From: Geotrypetes seraphini
Taxonomy: Eukaryota > Chordata > Amphibia > Gymnophiona > Dermophiidae
Assembly: GCF_902459505.1 (NCBI RefSeq)
Contig: NC_047089.1
Location: 30,264,161-30,328,160 of the forward strand
Reading direction: 5' to 3'
DNA length: 64,000 nucleotides
This document shows, piece by piece, positions 1-11,640 of the stretch. The notes beneath the pieces are model-generated. The model saw only the letters and a list, made by a program, of their open reading frames with translations, made no database searches and was not told the DNA's origin. The first letter of the stretch is position 1. Each line of letters opens with the position of its first letter. The position numbers and the translations under genes are program-made.

Positions 1-60
1 CACTATTGGAAACGGGATACTGGGTTAGATCGATCCTTGATCTGACCCAGTAGGACTGAT
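1..60 (+). mobile_element. CR1-type LINE 3' end, fragment
   Basis: The first 60 bases match the 3' end of the CR1 family seen elsewhere in the window, with the words GGATACTGGGTTAGAT and TCTGACCCAGTA. The copy is cut by the window edge and has lost its terminal repeat tail. No coding remains. Confidence 0.6.
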
Positions 61-336
61 GGTTGAACTGTAACCCATTACGCCTAAGTGCACGTGCATA
101 TGATATGCGTTGAGATTTTAACGCTCCTATTTTTAGTTGAGCCTGCAGTGCGTCCATTGGTTGAATACATAGTTTGCTTCTAGATAATTCTGGTGGTTGT
201 TTATTTGTGCAATAACATTGTTTTATCATCAGCCTATCTAACAGTGCTACTGATAGTATATAAAATGTTTGTTAGTTCAGCTTTATTGCATAGGGTCCTA
301 AGTAACCATTTTACCCAAAAAAAGAGCAGTCTACTA

Positions 337-815
337 CATAAGAACATAAGAATAGCCTTACTGGGTCAGACCAATGGTCCATCAAGCCTAGTAGCCTGTT
401 CTCACGATGGCCAATCCAGGTCCCTAGTACCTGGCCAAAACCCAAGGAGTAGCAACCTTCCAGCATCTCAAAGAATAGCAAGATTCCGGAATCCCAACGA
501 GAGCAACATTCCAGAGCTGAGATTGTGATGTCATAATGCCTCATTCCACAGTGCCTCAGAACCAACCTCATCAGTGATGTTACAATGGCTTAATTGTCCT
601 ATACTTGGCTCACGTAAGAACATAAGAATAGCCTTACTGGGTCAGCCCAATGGTCCATCAGCCTGTTCTCATGGTGGCCAATCCAGGTCCCTAGTACCTG
701 GCCAAAACCCAAAGAGTAGCAACATTCCAGCATCTCAAAGAATAGCAAGATTCCGGAATCCCCAGAGTAGCAACATTCCATGCTACCAATCCAGGGCAAG
801 CAGTGGTATTTTCTT
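337..815 (-). mobile_element. Two CR1 3' ends joined by a shared spacer (composite repeat)
   Basis: Two antisense CR1 3' ends start at about 337 and 615 with the reversed tail TAAGAACATAAGAATAGCC. They are joined by a spacer of about 110 bases containing TGTGATGTCATAATG and CTATACTTGGCTCAC. The same pair-plus-spacer order recurs at 44166-44490, so this is a repeat family rather than two chance neighbours. Nothing here codes for protein. Confidence 0.7.
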
Positions 816-842
816 TGTAATACTTAAGCATATCTCTCTCAA

Positions 843-1130
843 ACATTCATATTTCTACTTTATATCTCCTCAGTTCTACTTCTTATATCAACATTTCAAG
901 AATATATCCTTCAGTCACTGCACACTTTTCTTTACTCCACCTCTGTCCTCCAACTTTTTCAGTCTGTCGCCTGCCAACATCACTCAGTGTATATTCTCTT
1001 TCATTAGCTGCTCTTCCAGTATGTCAAGCTTATTTTCCTTTATCTCACTGCACTAATTAATTGCTATCAATAGTGTCAATCCTCTAGATCACTCTTCATG
1101 AAATGCTCAGCATCATTTTTAACTGGTCCA
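843..1130. repeat. 288-bp repeat, copy 1
   Basis: This segment, from ACATTCATATTTCTAC to a few bases past GCATCATTTTTAA, is nearly identical to 2889-3175 in the same orientation. It is T/C-rich with no convincing coding. The second copy runs on into an L2-like LINE 3' end, so it may be an internal piece of that LINE. Confidence 0.75.
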
Positions 1131-1193
1131 GTTCTTGCATTTCAGACTATTCTCATTCAGTTTTATCTCCAGAGTCAATTGTTATTCTAGGGG

Positions 1194-2822
1194 GCCGACA
1201 TTCAGTCAGGGTTAAGCGCCAGATTCCATAAGAGGTGCCTAAATCACTGATTTAGGGGCCTAACTTAATTGGCAAAATGACCTAAATAGCTTCAATTATG
1301 AGTTTTAACAAGCTCATAATTGAAAAAAAAAAAAAAATGTAATTGGCCGTTAGGCGCCTACACGATTCTATCGTATGGTGCTCAGCAGCGCCAAACTCCT
1401 AAGTGGGCATGTGTAGAGGTAGAGCGGGACTTAGGGCTAGATTCACTAAGCAAACCAATTGTGTACCGATCGGTTTGCGACCCCTTTGCGACCCGATTTC
1501 CCTCTGACCCAATTCACTAACCTGTGTACTGATCATCCTCTGATCCGATCCAATACACGCATGCAAATGAGGAGAAACGGCATGCAAATGTAGGAAGTCA
1601 GCGATTCACTATACATTTTTCAGGATCACCGACTTGGCTGGCCGATCAATAAAGAAGCGACTGCTGAGGACCAGTACCTCACCTCCCTGATGACTCTCCT
1701 GCCCAAGAAGCCGCCCCGACTCTCCTGCTCTCTCCTATGGTCCCCTGAAAACAGTGGCCCAACTCTCCTGCCCCGACTCTCCTGCTCCTGGCCTGACTCT
1801 TACCGCCCCGACTCTCCTGCTCTCTACTATGGTCCCCTGAAAACAGTGGCCCAACTCTCCTGCCCCGACTCTCCTGCTCCTGGCCCGACTCTTACCGCTC
1901 CAACTCTCCTGCTCTCTGCCACCCTTCATTGCAGTGCAAACCCATGGTTTTAACCCGCGGGTTTAAAGTGGGGCTGTATTACGGTGTGGTCTGTTCTATT
2001 CAAGAACATGCCGCAGTTCAGCCTCGCTTTAAACCCGCAGGTTAAAACCATGGGCCGTGCTCGTCCCCCCCTGCCTGTGGTCACTCATCCCCGTCAGCGC
2101 CGGCACCGCCGACCCCGCAGATCCCTGTCATCCGCCGTGGGAGAAGTGCAGTTATGCTACAGGATGTCTGTCTTTAGATAGCCCGAGCGGCTGCGACTGC
2201 AGCTGCCGCACTCAGGTAAACGCAGACCAAGGCTATCTGCAAGCAAGAAGGCCGATGAAGTCGGGAACGAGGTGGGCTGCTCCTACAGGAGCTGCCATTT
2301 CCAGCGCAGGGATAGATCAGTGCCGTCTCGCTTCGGGAGGAGAAAGCCCGCCGTGCATACAGCGTGGCACACAGAGGGAAGCTCTCTAGTTTTGTCAAGA
2401 AGTTAATTGAAACTCAGAGCCCAAATGAGAAGTTTATGCCACGGAGAGCATGCGCAGACCATCTACAGGCAGAGAAGATGGTCTGCGCATGCGTCTGGAT
2501 CGCTCAGCAGCGATCCGTGCAGTTGCTGTGGGGCGTGCCTCCGATTGCATTAATTTGCATGAGGAGGCTTGCTGAATCGATCGCCCAGGAAGACTCGGTC
2601 ATGGATCGCCCAGGAAAGGTAAGTTTAGTGAATTTAGCCCTCAGGCGTCAATAGTGTAGGCATTTAAATCTCTGGTCTACATTACAGCTGCCTAAGTTTT
2701 CGCTTAGGTGCTGATAGGCACGATTCTGGAAATGGTGCGTAAGCATGATTGACATGCAGCTGGTACCATTTTACTAGGCGCCAACCAATTTAGCTGCCTT
2801 TTACAGAATCCAGCCCTAAGTG
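1194..2822. repeat. Old 'GCGCCTAA / GATTCTRTAA' repeat split by a Harbinger-like element
   Basis: 1194-1433 and 2641-2822 are the halves of one old repeat, recognised by short words such as TAGGCGCC and by an A-run after CAAGCTCATAATTG. The uninterrupted copy at 3655-4231 shows that the halves were once continuous across 1433/2641. Related sequence recurs at 37430-37530, 38870-39060 and 61580-62780. Class unknown. Confidence 0.55.
1434..2640. mobile_element. Non-autonomous DNA transposon, PIF/Harbinger-like
   Basis: The ends are inverted: GGGCTAGATTCACTAA on the left and the complement of TTAGTGAATTTAGCCC on the right. Flanks are TTA and TCA, read as a 3-bp TTA duplication with one change because the unoccupied relative at about 4049 has CTTAGGCGTC. 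Inside are two tandem units of about 92 bases (1715-1900) and an inverted pair around TTTAAACCCGC (1925-2052). No transposase is visible. A shorter relative lies at 31773-32621. Confidence 0.7.
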
Positions 2823-2888
2823 CCTCTTTAAATCCCCACTGCAGCTCCGTGTGACTCTCTGTTGCCCCAGGTACAAAATAAATACCTA

Positions 2889-3175
2889 CATTCATATTTC
2901 TACTTTATATCCCCTCAGTTCTACTTCTTATATCAACATTTCAAGACTATATCCTTCAGTCACAGCATACTTTTCTTTACTCCACCTCTGTCCTCCAACT
3001 TTTTCAGTCTGTCGCCTGCCAACATCATTCAGTGTATATTCTCTTTCATTAGCTGCTCTTCCAGTATGTCAAGCTTATTTTCCTTTATCTCACTGCACTA
3101 ATTAATTGCTATCAATAGTGTCAATCCTCTAGATCACTCTTCATGAAATGTTCAGCATCATTTTTAAATGGTCCA
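2889..3175. repeat. 288-bp repeat, copy 2
   Basis: Second copy of the 843-1130 repeat, with only a few differences. It is followed directly by an L2-like LINE 3' end, whereas copy 1 runs into other sequence. Confidence 0.75.
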
Positions 3176-3590
3176 AATGGTCTAAATGGTACTGCCTCCA
3201 CCTACCTGAACGATCGCCTCATCCAGAACAACTCAACCAGGCTAAGAAGAACTCAGACCCCGTTCACTCACACACCACCCCATTCAAAGGCAAATTAAGC
3301 AAGAAGATGCACGATGGCCTACTAGCAACCCAGGCAGCGAAACTTGACCATCACCTCTCCAACTTACTGATAAGAATGCCTGGCTACAAAACCTTTCGGA
3401 GGGAAATAAAAACACTGCTATTCAGAAAATTTGTCAGGATAAATTAACGCAGTATCCATAATTTATCTATACTCCTGTAATTAGTTCCTGCCCTGTAACT
3501 CTCCTAGTAATGTCCATCTTAACTCTTCTGTAATCCGCCTAGAACTGCAAGGTTAAGGCGGAATATAAGTTGTTAATGTAATGTACACTC
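3176..3590 (+). mobile_element. L2-like LINE, ORF2 C-terminus and 3' end
   Basis: The reading frame up to about 3447 ends in a motif typical of L2-group LINE ORF2 tails (GYKTFRREIKTLLF). The 3' UTR contains TAATCCGCCTAGAACTGCAAGG and ends in the short repeat TTAATGTAATGTA, the usual L2-type end. A degenerate relative lies at 49640-49915. The copy is 5'-truncated and not functional. Confidence 0.7.
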
Positions 3591-3654
3591 GTATGTAGAC
3601 CATTTTGATTGTAACCGCCTCATTTCCTAAGTTAGAAGCTTGTGATAAGAAAGT

Positions 3655-4231
3655 TGGAGGGGGAATCCATACGAGGTGTCTAAAGTTAGAAGCCCAGATA
3701 ATTAGGCACTTAATTTGCCCCCCCTTTTACCAAGCTGCGCTAGAAATTTTTAGCCCAGACCAGCGAGTGCTCTGACGCACATTGGAATTCTATGAGCATC
3801 GAAGCATTTACTACCCCAGCTTACACAAAAACTTCTAGCGCAGCTTGATCAAAGGGGCTGTAACTTAGTAAACTGGCTTCAATAATCAGCTTTAACAAGC
3901 TCATAATTGAAAAAAAAAAAAAAAATTTAATTGGGAGAGAGGCACCTATCTTCTTAAGGGTGATTCTACGAAAGATAGGCACATATCACATGGGGCATAG
4001 TATTGCCTAACACCAAAGTAGGCATGTTTAGGAGTGGAGAAAATCTTAGGCGTCGTTTGGTGCAATTTTTTGAAGGATTTAGGCGCCTATAATGTAGGCC
4101 TCTTAAACCCTGGCCTACATTACAGGTGCCTAACTTTTAAGCGTGATTCTGTAATGGGCACCTAAGTGTAATTGCCATGCAATATGCACCAAACTTTAGT
4201 CGCCTATCTTTCTAGGCTCCCATTAGAGAAA
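3655..4231. repeat. Old 'GCGCCTAA' repeat, second copy
   Basis: Shares the order of words of 1194-1433 plus 2641-2822, including CAAGCTCATAATTG followed by an A-run, and TTAGGCGTC. It is itself split by a MITE at about 3717-3862. It lacks the Harbinger-like insertion and so serves as the empty-site reference for it. Confidence 0.55.
3717..3862. mobile_element. Palindromic MITE, CTTTTAC family
   Basis: The left end CCCCCTTTTACCAAGCTGCG and the right end AGCTTGATCAAAGGGG are imperfect inverted repeats. It lies inside the repeat at 3655-4231. It is a degenerate member of the Harbinger-like MITE family found throughout the window. Confidence 0.65.
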
Positions 4232-5197
4232 CTGGCCCTTAAAGTACCGGATTGTGAAAAATTACAGGTGGACCTTAGGAAATTGGAAGACTGAGCATCC
4301 AAGTGGCAGATAAAATTTAAGGTGGACAAATGCAAAGTGATGCACATTGGGAAGAATAACCTGAATCGCAGTTACCAGATGCTAGGGTCCACCTTGGGGA
4401 TTAGCGCCCAAGCAAAGGATCTGGGTGTCATCGTAGACAATACGATGATATCTTCTGCCCAATGTGTGGTGGCGGTCAAAAAAAGCAAACAGGATGCTGG
4501 GAATTATTTTAAAAAAGGGATGGATAACAAGACTAAGAATGTCATAATGCCCTTGTATCGCTCCATGGTGCGACCTCATTTGGAGTATTGCGTTCAATTC
4601 TGGTCTCCTTATCTCAAGAAAGATATAGTGGCGCTAGAAAAGGTTCAAAAAAGAGCGACCAAGATGGTAAAGGGGATGGAACTCCTCTCGTATGAGGAAA
4701 GACTAAAACAGTTAGGGCTCTTCAGCTTGGAAAAGAGACGGCTGAGGGGAGATATAATTGAAGTCTACAAAATCCTGAGTGAAGTAGAACGGGTACAAGT
4801 GGATCGATTTTTTGCTCCGTCAAAAATGACAAAGACTAGGGGACACTCGATGAAGTTACAAGGAAATACTTTTAAAACCAATAAGAGGAAATATTTTTTC
4901 ACTCAGAAAATAGTTAAGCTCTGGAATGCGTTGCCAGAGGATGTGATAAGAGCAGATAGTGTAGCTGGTTTTAAGAAAGGTTTGGACAAGTTCCTGGAGG
5001 AAAAGCCCATGGTTTGTTATTGAGAAAGACATGAGGGAAGCCACTGCTTGCCCTGGATTGGTAGCATGGAATATTGCTACACCTTGGGTTTTGGCCAGGT
5101 ACTAGTGACCTGGATTGGCCACCATGAGAACGGGCTATTGGGCTTGATGGACCATTGGTCTGACCCAGTAAGGTAATTCTTATGTTCTTATGTTCTA
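4232..5197 (+). mobile_element. CR1-type LINE, ORF2 C-terminal part and 3' end
   Basis: An open frame of 233 codons (4322-5023) encodes the C-terminal part of CR1 ORF2 after the reverse transcriptase catalytic core. Motifs include KCKVMHIGKNN, DLGVIVDNTM, RPHLEYCVQFWSP and FSLEKRRLRGD. Homology begins slightly upstream, near 4232. The 3' UTR contains GATGGACCATTGGTCTGACC and ends in TTCTTATGTTCTTATGTTC, the CR1 terminal repeat. It is strongly 5'-truncated, with no endonuclease or catalytic motif present. The long open frame suggests it is one of the younger CR1 copies here. Confidence 0.85.
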
Positions 5198-5426
5198 AAT
5201 ATATTTATCTTGAGAGTAATTTTATAAAGGTTCACTTATATTGGAAAGTAAGCAAAAGCCTAAGCTGAGCCTAACAAGGTAAAATGCATAGAAAAGTTTA
5301 TAAAATTAACCTTCCATCTTCTTAATTTTAAGTATAGGTGCCTGAATTTATGTTGGCTACAGATTCTCTTAAGCTAAAGCATCTGTGATGGGTACCCAAT
5401 GCTAGAAATAAAAACTAAGAAGCTAA

Positions 5427-5579
5427 CAGGCCCCCTTTTACCAAGTCGTGTAGGCTTTTTTTTTATTGCCGGGCACAATGGTATTAGTTTCAAAACTCAT
5501 AGAATTCCTATGAGTGCCGGAGCTAATACCACCGTGGCTGGCGATAAAAAAGCCTAATGTGACTTTGTAAAAGGGGTGT
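5427..5579. mobile_element. Palindromic MITE, CTTTTAC family
   Basis: Inverted ends GGCCCCCTTTTACCAAG and CTTTGTAAAAGGGGTG, with the centre palindrome CTCATAGAATTCCTATGAG. A TAA lies just outside each end, fitting a 3-bp Harbinger-type TSD. Confidence 0.7.
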
Positions 5580-5749
5580 AATTTCCTTGCCTTGGCCCTG
5601 CCCCTTGATCTGCCCCTTTAGGACACCGTCTGATGCAAGTTTCCTAAATTTAGGCTCTCAGAGATGGTACTTTTAAAAAAATATAGACCGTCTAAGTCCC
5701 TTTTTGGCCTAAGGCCTTAAACTTTGAAAGAAGAAGCAGGGAAAATGTC

Positions 5750-7350
5750 CATAATCAAAAAAAACGTCCAAAAGGAGGTTTTTTTTAAATAATGGCCTGC
5801 CTCTACATTCAGCTGTTTAAACGCCAAGACCACCACACTACGTCTAAGCTTATAACCCATAATGAACCTAAAAAATGCCTAAGCCCCAAACATCCAACAC
5901 AAGGGCTTTTAGGTGAAGGAGGAGCCAGTCCTTCGCCTAAAAGCTGGATTCTGTAACCAGTGTCTGTCAAAAACAACACCGGTTACAGAATCCCCCCCCC
6001 CCCCATGACATTGGGGCAAGAGGGAGTCCAAGCCCTCTTGCCTGGCGGCACCTCTGAACCCCCCAATGAAGATCGTGGCAAGAGGGAGCCCAAGCCCTCT
6101 TGCCCCACAATCCCCCCCCCCCGATTACGTTCAGGCAGGAGGGAACCCAAGCCCTCCTGCCCAGGCATACCCCCTATCCCCCAACCCCACTACAATACGG
6201 GCAGGAAGGATCCCAGGCCCAACTGCCCTCGAAACAACCCCCCCAACGACCCCCCCCCGAACACCCGATCGCCTCCCCCGCTGACCCGTGACCTCCCCGC
6301 CGACCCCCCAATCCCAATCCCACCCCCCATACCTATTAAATGTTGGCAGGCTGGACGGGTGCCAAGCCCGCCGTCCGGCAGGCCAGCCGGCTCCGGAATG
6401 GGGCCGGATTGTCCCAGGTGCCTGAAACGCTGCCCACAGGTGGGGCCTAAGGCGCCTGGGCCAACCAGAATAAGCCCGGGAGTCTTAGGCCCCTCCTGTG
6501 GGTGGGGCCTTAGACACATGGGTCGATCGGGGGGTTGGGGGGGGTTGTGTCGAGGGCAGGAGAGCCTGGGATCCCTCCTGCCCGTATTGTAGTGGGGTAG
6601 GGGGGATAGGGGGGTCCGCCTGGGCAGGAGGGGTTGGGCTCCCTCCTGCCTGATCTTGTAGGGGGTGGGGGGTGAGAGGCCAGGAGGGCTTGGGCTCCCT
6701 CCTGGCTGGATCGGATTCGGGAGGGGTTTGGGATCGCGTGGCAGGAGGGCTTGAGTTCCCTCTTGCCCCGATGTTGTCGGGGAGAGGGGGTGATGTATCG
6801 TGGCAGGAGAGATGCCTCATCTCCCCTACCGCGATGCCATCACTCCTCTACCTGAACTGCTGCAACCCGTGGCAGGAGAGATAGGGCATCTCTCCTACCG
6901 CGGGTCGCAGCAGTTCGGGTAGAGGAGTGATGGCATCGCGGTAGGGGAGATGAGGCATCTCTCCTGCCGTGTGATCATTGCTGTAGGGGGTAGGCAAGTT
7001 GCTGGGGCCACGATCAGCTCAGCAGCCCCTTTTTCGGCACTTAGACCTGTTTTGACATTGTCTAAGCCAAAACATATAAGTGCCGACTAGGCAACCTGTC
7101 TAAGGTTTTGGTTATACCTGCTGTACACCTAGGTGTAGGTCGGCCCTCCTCCCGCCCACTGCCCACCCTTTCCCCTGCTCTAAACACGCCTCTTTTCTCT
7201 CTGTGCGTTTAGTGGCAGGGGAAAGGCCTAAGCTGCTTTTAGATACGTCTAAAACCAGCTTTGATTATGGGTACTTGGAAGATCAGGCTTTTTGATCGTC
7301 CAAGTAGCCATTTAGGCCACTTTTTAGACTTTTTTAAAATTTATTATGAA
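5750..7350. mobile_element. Palindromic, G/C-rich DNA-element relic
   Basis: The flanks share inverted words (CATAATCAAA near 5751 and TTTGATTATGGG near 7260). The centre (5985-6980) holds repeated short palindromes of the type GGCAAGAGGGAGCCCAAGCC, each spaced about 50-60 bases apart. No transposase frame is visible, and the proline- and glycine-rich open frames come from the repeats. The family is not identified. Confidence 0.45.
6802..6968. repeat. Near-perfect 167-bp inverted repeat
   Basis: Two arms of roughly 70 bases, starting GGCAGGAGAGATGCC and ending GGCATCTCTCCTGCC, are close to perfect complements with a short centre near 6880. It would form a strong hairpin. It sits in the G/C-rich centre of the larger relic and is probably part of that element. 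Confidence 0.8.
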
Positions 7351-7433
7351 CCCCTTATTATCCAATCTCTGAAAGTTAGGCATCCTAACTTTTTGAAAAT
7401 CGATCTTCTCCAGCCTATACACTGGCTCACTTA

Positions 7434-7597
7434 GGCTCTCTTTTACTAAGGCACGCTAACCAATTAGCGCGCTAATCAATTTAGCACACACTTATCGCTA
7501 ACGTGTGCATATTAGTCTATGGATGTGCTAGCATTTAACACACGCTAATTCGATTAGTGCGCACTAATTGGTTAGCACACCTTAGTAAAAGAGGGGG
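7434..7597. mobile_element. Palindromic MITE, CTTTTAC family
   Basis: Inverted ends CTCTTTTACTAAGGCACGCT and ACCTTAGTAAAAGAGGG, with an internal palindrome around GCTAATTCGATTAGTGCGC. Typical member of the family. Confidence 0.8.
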
Positions 7598-8208
7598 TAA
7601 ATCTCACAAATGCCTATCAGACAAAATGCTTTTTTTACCTTTTAGTTTTGTAATCGCCTACTTCCCCTATGTGTCCCCTTCCTGAGCATATATCACAAAG
7701 GGTATGTGAGGGGTTTTGTTTTATTATTGAGTCTGCAGAAGATAAGGGCAGTATTGTGCATGTGTAACATACACAGCATCTGTGGCCATTTAAAAAAAAA
7801 AAAAAAAAAAAGGTTAGACCAGTTGCTAACCAGTTTTTGGATCGCTAAAAGCAATCGCTTTATTTTAGTACATTGGGAAGCTATGTTAGCGCATCAATCG
7901 CTCCACTAGTTTATATGGCATTTCAATGAAAATGAGCTTATTTGCATGGTCGGATCGGGAAATGGGCGATCGTGCAGAAAATCATGCGGTGAGCCGTATT
8001 CGGCATCAGGTCAGCAAAAGCGATCATCGCTAAATCCGTTAAAGCGGGTTTAGCGGAGATCGCTGTCTTTACTGCATCGGGGCCAGAGTGAGCATGTACA
8101 GGCCCCAAGGCCCAAAGCTGCTATTTTTTTTGTTTCAGCCTCAGGGCGCTGGCAGCAGAGACAAGGATAAGATGAGGTAAGATGTTGGATGATGGACTAG
8201 AAGGGGAG
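7598..8208. other. No gene seen
   Basis: Contains an A-run at 7791-7811. From about 7820 to 8090 there are short inverted words (GCTAAATC, AAGCGATC), probably an old DNA-element relic. Nothing codes. Confidence 0.4.
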
Positions 8209-8216
8209 GTCATGAT

Positions 8217-8354
8217 TAGGGTTACCATATGGCTCCAGAAAAAGGAGGGCGGATTCAGACATCTGGGTTTTACTTCCATTGAAAACAATGGAAGTAAAAC
8301 CCGGATGTTTCAATCCATCCACCTTTTTCTGGATCCATATGGTAACCCTAGTCT
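8217..8354. mobile_element. hAT-type MITE
   Basis: Strong palindrome. TAGGGTTACCATATGG on the left is complementary to CCATATGGTAACCCTA on the right, and the centre is TTCCATTGAAAACAATGGAA. GTCATGAT flanks both sides (8209-8216 and 8355-8362), an exact 8-bp duplication as expected for hAT. Confidence 0.75.
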
Positions 8355-9145
8355 GTCATGATAGATGCTGTAATAATAAATAAGAATTAGCTAAGCGATC
8401 CCTATCCCTGAAGGGAATATATGAAAAACTAACAATGTATAAGAAACTAACTAAACAGCTGGTCACTTAAATAAATTATCAATATGAATAAATTAATAAG
8501 AAATAATAACACAAGTCACTAAAGGACATTGGTATGAGCAGTGGCGTACCTAGGGTATGTGGCACCCGGGGCCCATCATTTTTTGACACCCCCCCCCCAA
8601 TGTAAAAAAATATTTTTTTGTAATGACCATGAAACGAAATAAATGGTCAGAATAGAAACAGGCAGTGAAAATTTTCTTATATTCCAAACATAACATAACA
8701 TAAATTATGTCTGAATTGTCATGACATCAGAAGTACATATAGAGTAGTTGCAGGTGATGCTTGGGACAGTTCTGATTGTGTTAGTTCGGTTTTATGTGTT
8801 TTTTGAATAGAAGGGTTTTTATTTCTTTTTTGATGGTTTTGTAGTCTGTGGTCGAGGTCAATAGGTTGTAGAGTTGGGGGTCGAGTGTTGCAGCTCGAAT
8901 GGCTAGGAGGTTGTCGAACAGTTTTTTTCTTTTGACGTTTTTGGTTGGAGGGTGTGTGAATGGTGCGTGAGTTCTCCTATGTCTGGTTGAGGTGGATTGA
9001 ATTATTTAGCTGAAGAAATTAGTTACCCCCTCATCCCATACACATTAATTCTCTTCCATTTTTGTTCCCATTATAAAAAACACTGATAAGTTCCCAGAAA
9101 AAAAATACATTAAAATAAGAAGTGAAAACAAAGGCCCCTACAGAT

Positions 9146-9412
9146 GAGAACATAACATAAGAATAGCCTAACTGGGTCAGACCAATGGTCCATCATGCCC
9201 AGTAGCCCATTCTCATGGTAGCCAATCCAGGACACTAATACCTGGTCAAAACCCAAAGAGTAGCAACATTCCATGCTACCGATCCAGGGCAAGCAGACAC
9301 TTCCCCCATGTCTTAATAACAGATTATGGACTTTTCCTCCAGGAATTTGTCCAAATCTTTCTTAAAACCAGCTACACTATCTGCTTTTACCATAACTTCT
9401 GGCCACTTCATT
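9146..9412 (-). mobile_element. CR1 3' end nested in the hAT element
   Basis: Antisense CR1 tail from GAACATAACATAAGAATAGC, continuing into coding sequence whose complement matches the end of the frame at 4232-5197 (the SVAGFKK and LDKFLEE region). It entered the hAT after or during formation of the present element. Confidence 0.75.
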
Positions 9413-10954
9413 TTTAAGTTTAGATCTTTCCTTTCAAACAGAGACCTTGATAGATGTCAAATACAGCACAAGGTAACTTCACATGGACTTAGCTGTGCAG
9501 GAAATGTGAATCTCCTCATACACCCACCATATAGTGCAAAAATGTGCAAAGGTCTGTTTTTTTCTTTCGATCACTACATAGCCTAATGCCACACAAGCAG
9601 CGCTGTTACAAACATATTCTGTAGGTCAATGCTAAGGATAACAAAGTTTCCTTCCTTGGACCAGAAGGAGATACTGATAAACCACTGGAAGAGATCCCAA
9701 AACAACACCCAAAGACCCACTCAGTGTGTGAACCAGTTGAGTGGAGTGGACTAACTGGGGGGTGGAAATGGGCCCGGAGTTTGCTCAGCAGAATTTCCCA
9801 GACCACCTCTTCCTCTCAACACATTGACACGCTGCCACCACCACCACTAGGAATACCTCACTGGGTAGGCCAGCTATGCTATAAACTTTATAAAACACAT
9901 TATTATATTTTCTTATAAAGCACATATTTTAACTGAACTCTCTGACATCCTCAGCCTTTCCATTCACAAAAATAGAAGGAAGAAAAGTTCCCATTTCCTG
10001 CTGTCTCATGTCCCCGGCCTATACAATATTTTTTTTCTGCAGACCCTTCAAAAGTCTGACCAAATCCTCGTTTCACTTGCATTATAAAGTACTGAGGATG
10101 CCATCTCTCCCCAATCCCAGGTCCTAAAGTCTAAGACAGTAGCGCAAACTAATGCTGCCAGATTCAGGAAAAAAAATTTTGATTCGATTCAGCCTATTGA
10201 ATTGGTTTTTCAATTCGATTTTCCTGCCCAGTTGGGTGATTTTTTTCAAAACTCCTGGGGTTTTATAGCTTTTTCACCCCCTTTGGCTTCTCCTAATCAC
10301 ACTTGCGCTGTGGTGTAAATAAAATAAAGAAACAAAAAGGACTTTTCCTCTCTCTGTTAAATCCTAGCTCACGTTTGCAGTCCAACACCAGCTCTGGCAG
10401 GATACACATTTCAAATCTGACATATTATAATCACAAAACAGAAAATAAAATTAATTTTTCTACCTTTTGTTGTCTGGTTATATTTCAAATCTTGTTGGTC
10501 CAAGGCTCTGGTTTTCTTCTGATAACTTGGGGTCTCCTTCTTTCTTCTTTCTGCATGCTAACCATCCATCTGCCAACTCTGTCCTCCCTTTCCATTTCCC
10601 TTCCCTCCCCAGGAAGTCTGGTATCTTTCCTTTTTTTCATCTCCCTCCACAGATCCACCTTTTCTTAACTACCCTTTCATCCGGCATCTCTCCCTCCTTC
10701 CCCACCACCCGAGTCCACAATCTCTCCCTTTCTTTTCCCAATTACCCTCCTATCCAGTATCTCTATCCCTCCTCCACACCATCCCTTGTGTCCAATTTCT
10801 CTCCCTTTCTGTTCCTTCCCTCCCTAAATCCCATGGTCCATCATCTCTCTCCCTCTCCTCTATTTTCAGACCCATTATTTCTTCCTCCCCCCCAAAGTTT
10901 GGCATATGCACGTCTCTTTGAACACCCCCTTCCCTCCGTGTACTTCTAAACCAG

Positions 10955-11640
10955 GGTCCCCCCAAAGGCCTGCACCCCCCTTGAAGGCCTGTCCCACCTC
11001 CTTGAAGGCCTGTCCCCCCCTTGTAGGCCTGTCCCCCCCTTGAAGGCCTGTCCCCCCCTTGAAGGTCTGCACCCCCCGAAGGCCTGCACCCCCCCCCGAA
11101 GGCCTGTCCTCCCCCCCTTGTAGGCCTGCCTTCCTGTCCCCCCCTTGAAGGCCTGTCCCCCCCCCTTGAAGGTCTGCACCCCCCCCCTGAAGGCCTGCAC
11201 CCCCCTGAAGGCCTGTCCCCCCTTGAAGGTCTGCACCCCCTTGAAGGTCTGCACCCCCCCGAAGGTCTGCACCCCCCTTGAAGGCCTGTCCCACCCCCTT
11301 GTAGGCCTGTCCCCCCCTTGAAGGCCTGCACCCCCCTTGAAGGCCTGCACCCCTCCCGAAGGCCTGCACCCCCCCCGAAGGCCTGTTCCCCCCTTGAAGG
11401 CCTGTCCCCCCCCCTTGTAGACCTGTCCCCCCCTTGAAGGCCTGCCTGCCCCCCCTTGAAGGCCTGTCCCTCCCCCTTGAAGGTCTGCACCCCCCCCCAA
11501 AGGCCTGTCCCCCCCCCCTTGAAGGCCTGCCTGTCCCCCCCCTTGAAGGCCTGTCCCCCCTTGAAGGCCTTCCTGCCTGTCTGTCACCCCCCTCCTCCTT
11601 GAAAGCCTGCCTGCCTGCCCGCCCGCCCCACCCCGAAGGA
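10955..11640. repeat. C-rich minisatellite
   Basis: About 35 imperfect units of 15-24 bases built on CCCCCTTGAAGGCCTGT, with variable C-runs. The complementary strand is open in all three frames for 200 or more codons because the unit contains no stop. Those glycine-rich frames are not genes. The array lies wholly inside the 3.5-kb hAT. Confidence 0.9.

Noticed and set aside
843-3175. Direct repeats as a pair of long terminal repeats
   Set aside because: No TG...CA ends, no target-site duplication, no primer-binding site or polypurine tract, and no retroviral-type coding in between. One copy continues into a LINE.
5960-6592. 210-codon proline-rich frame
   Set aside because: Made of palindromic repeats of the DNA-element relic. 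Open frames exist on both strands and there is no domain.
10955-11640. CRISPR array
   Set aside because: Units are contiguous and vary in length without unique spacers, and the host is a vertebrate. It is a minisatellite.
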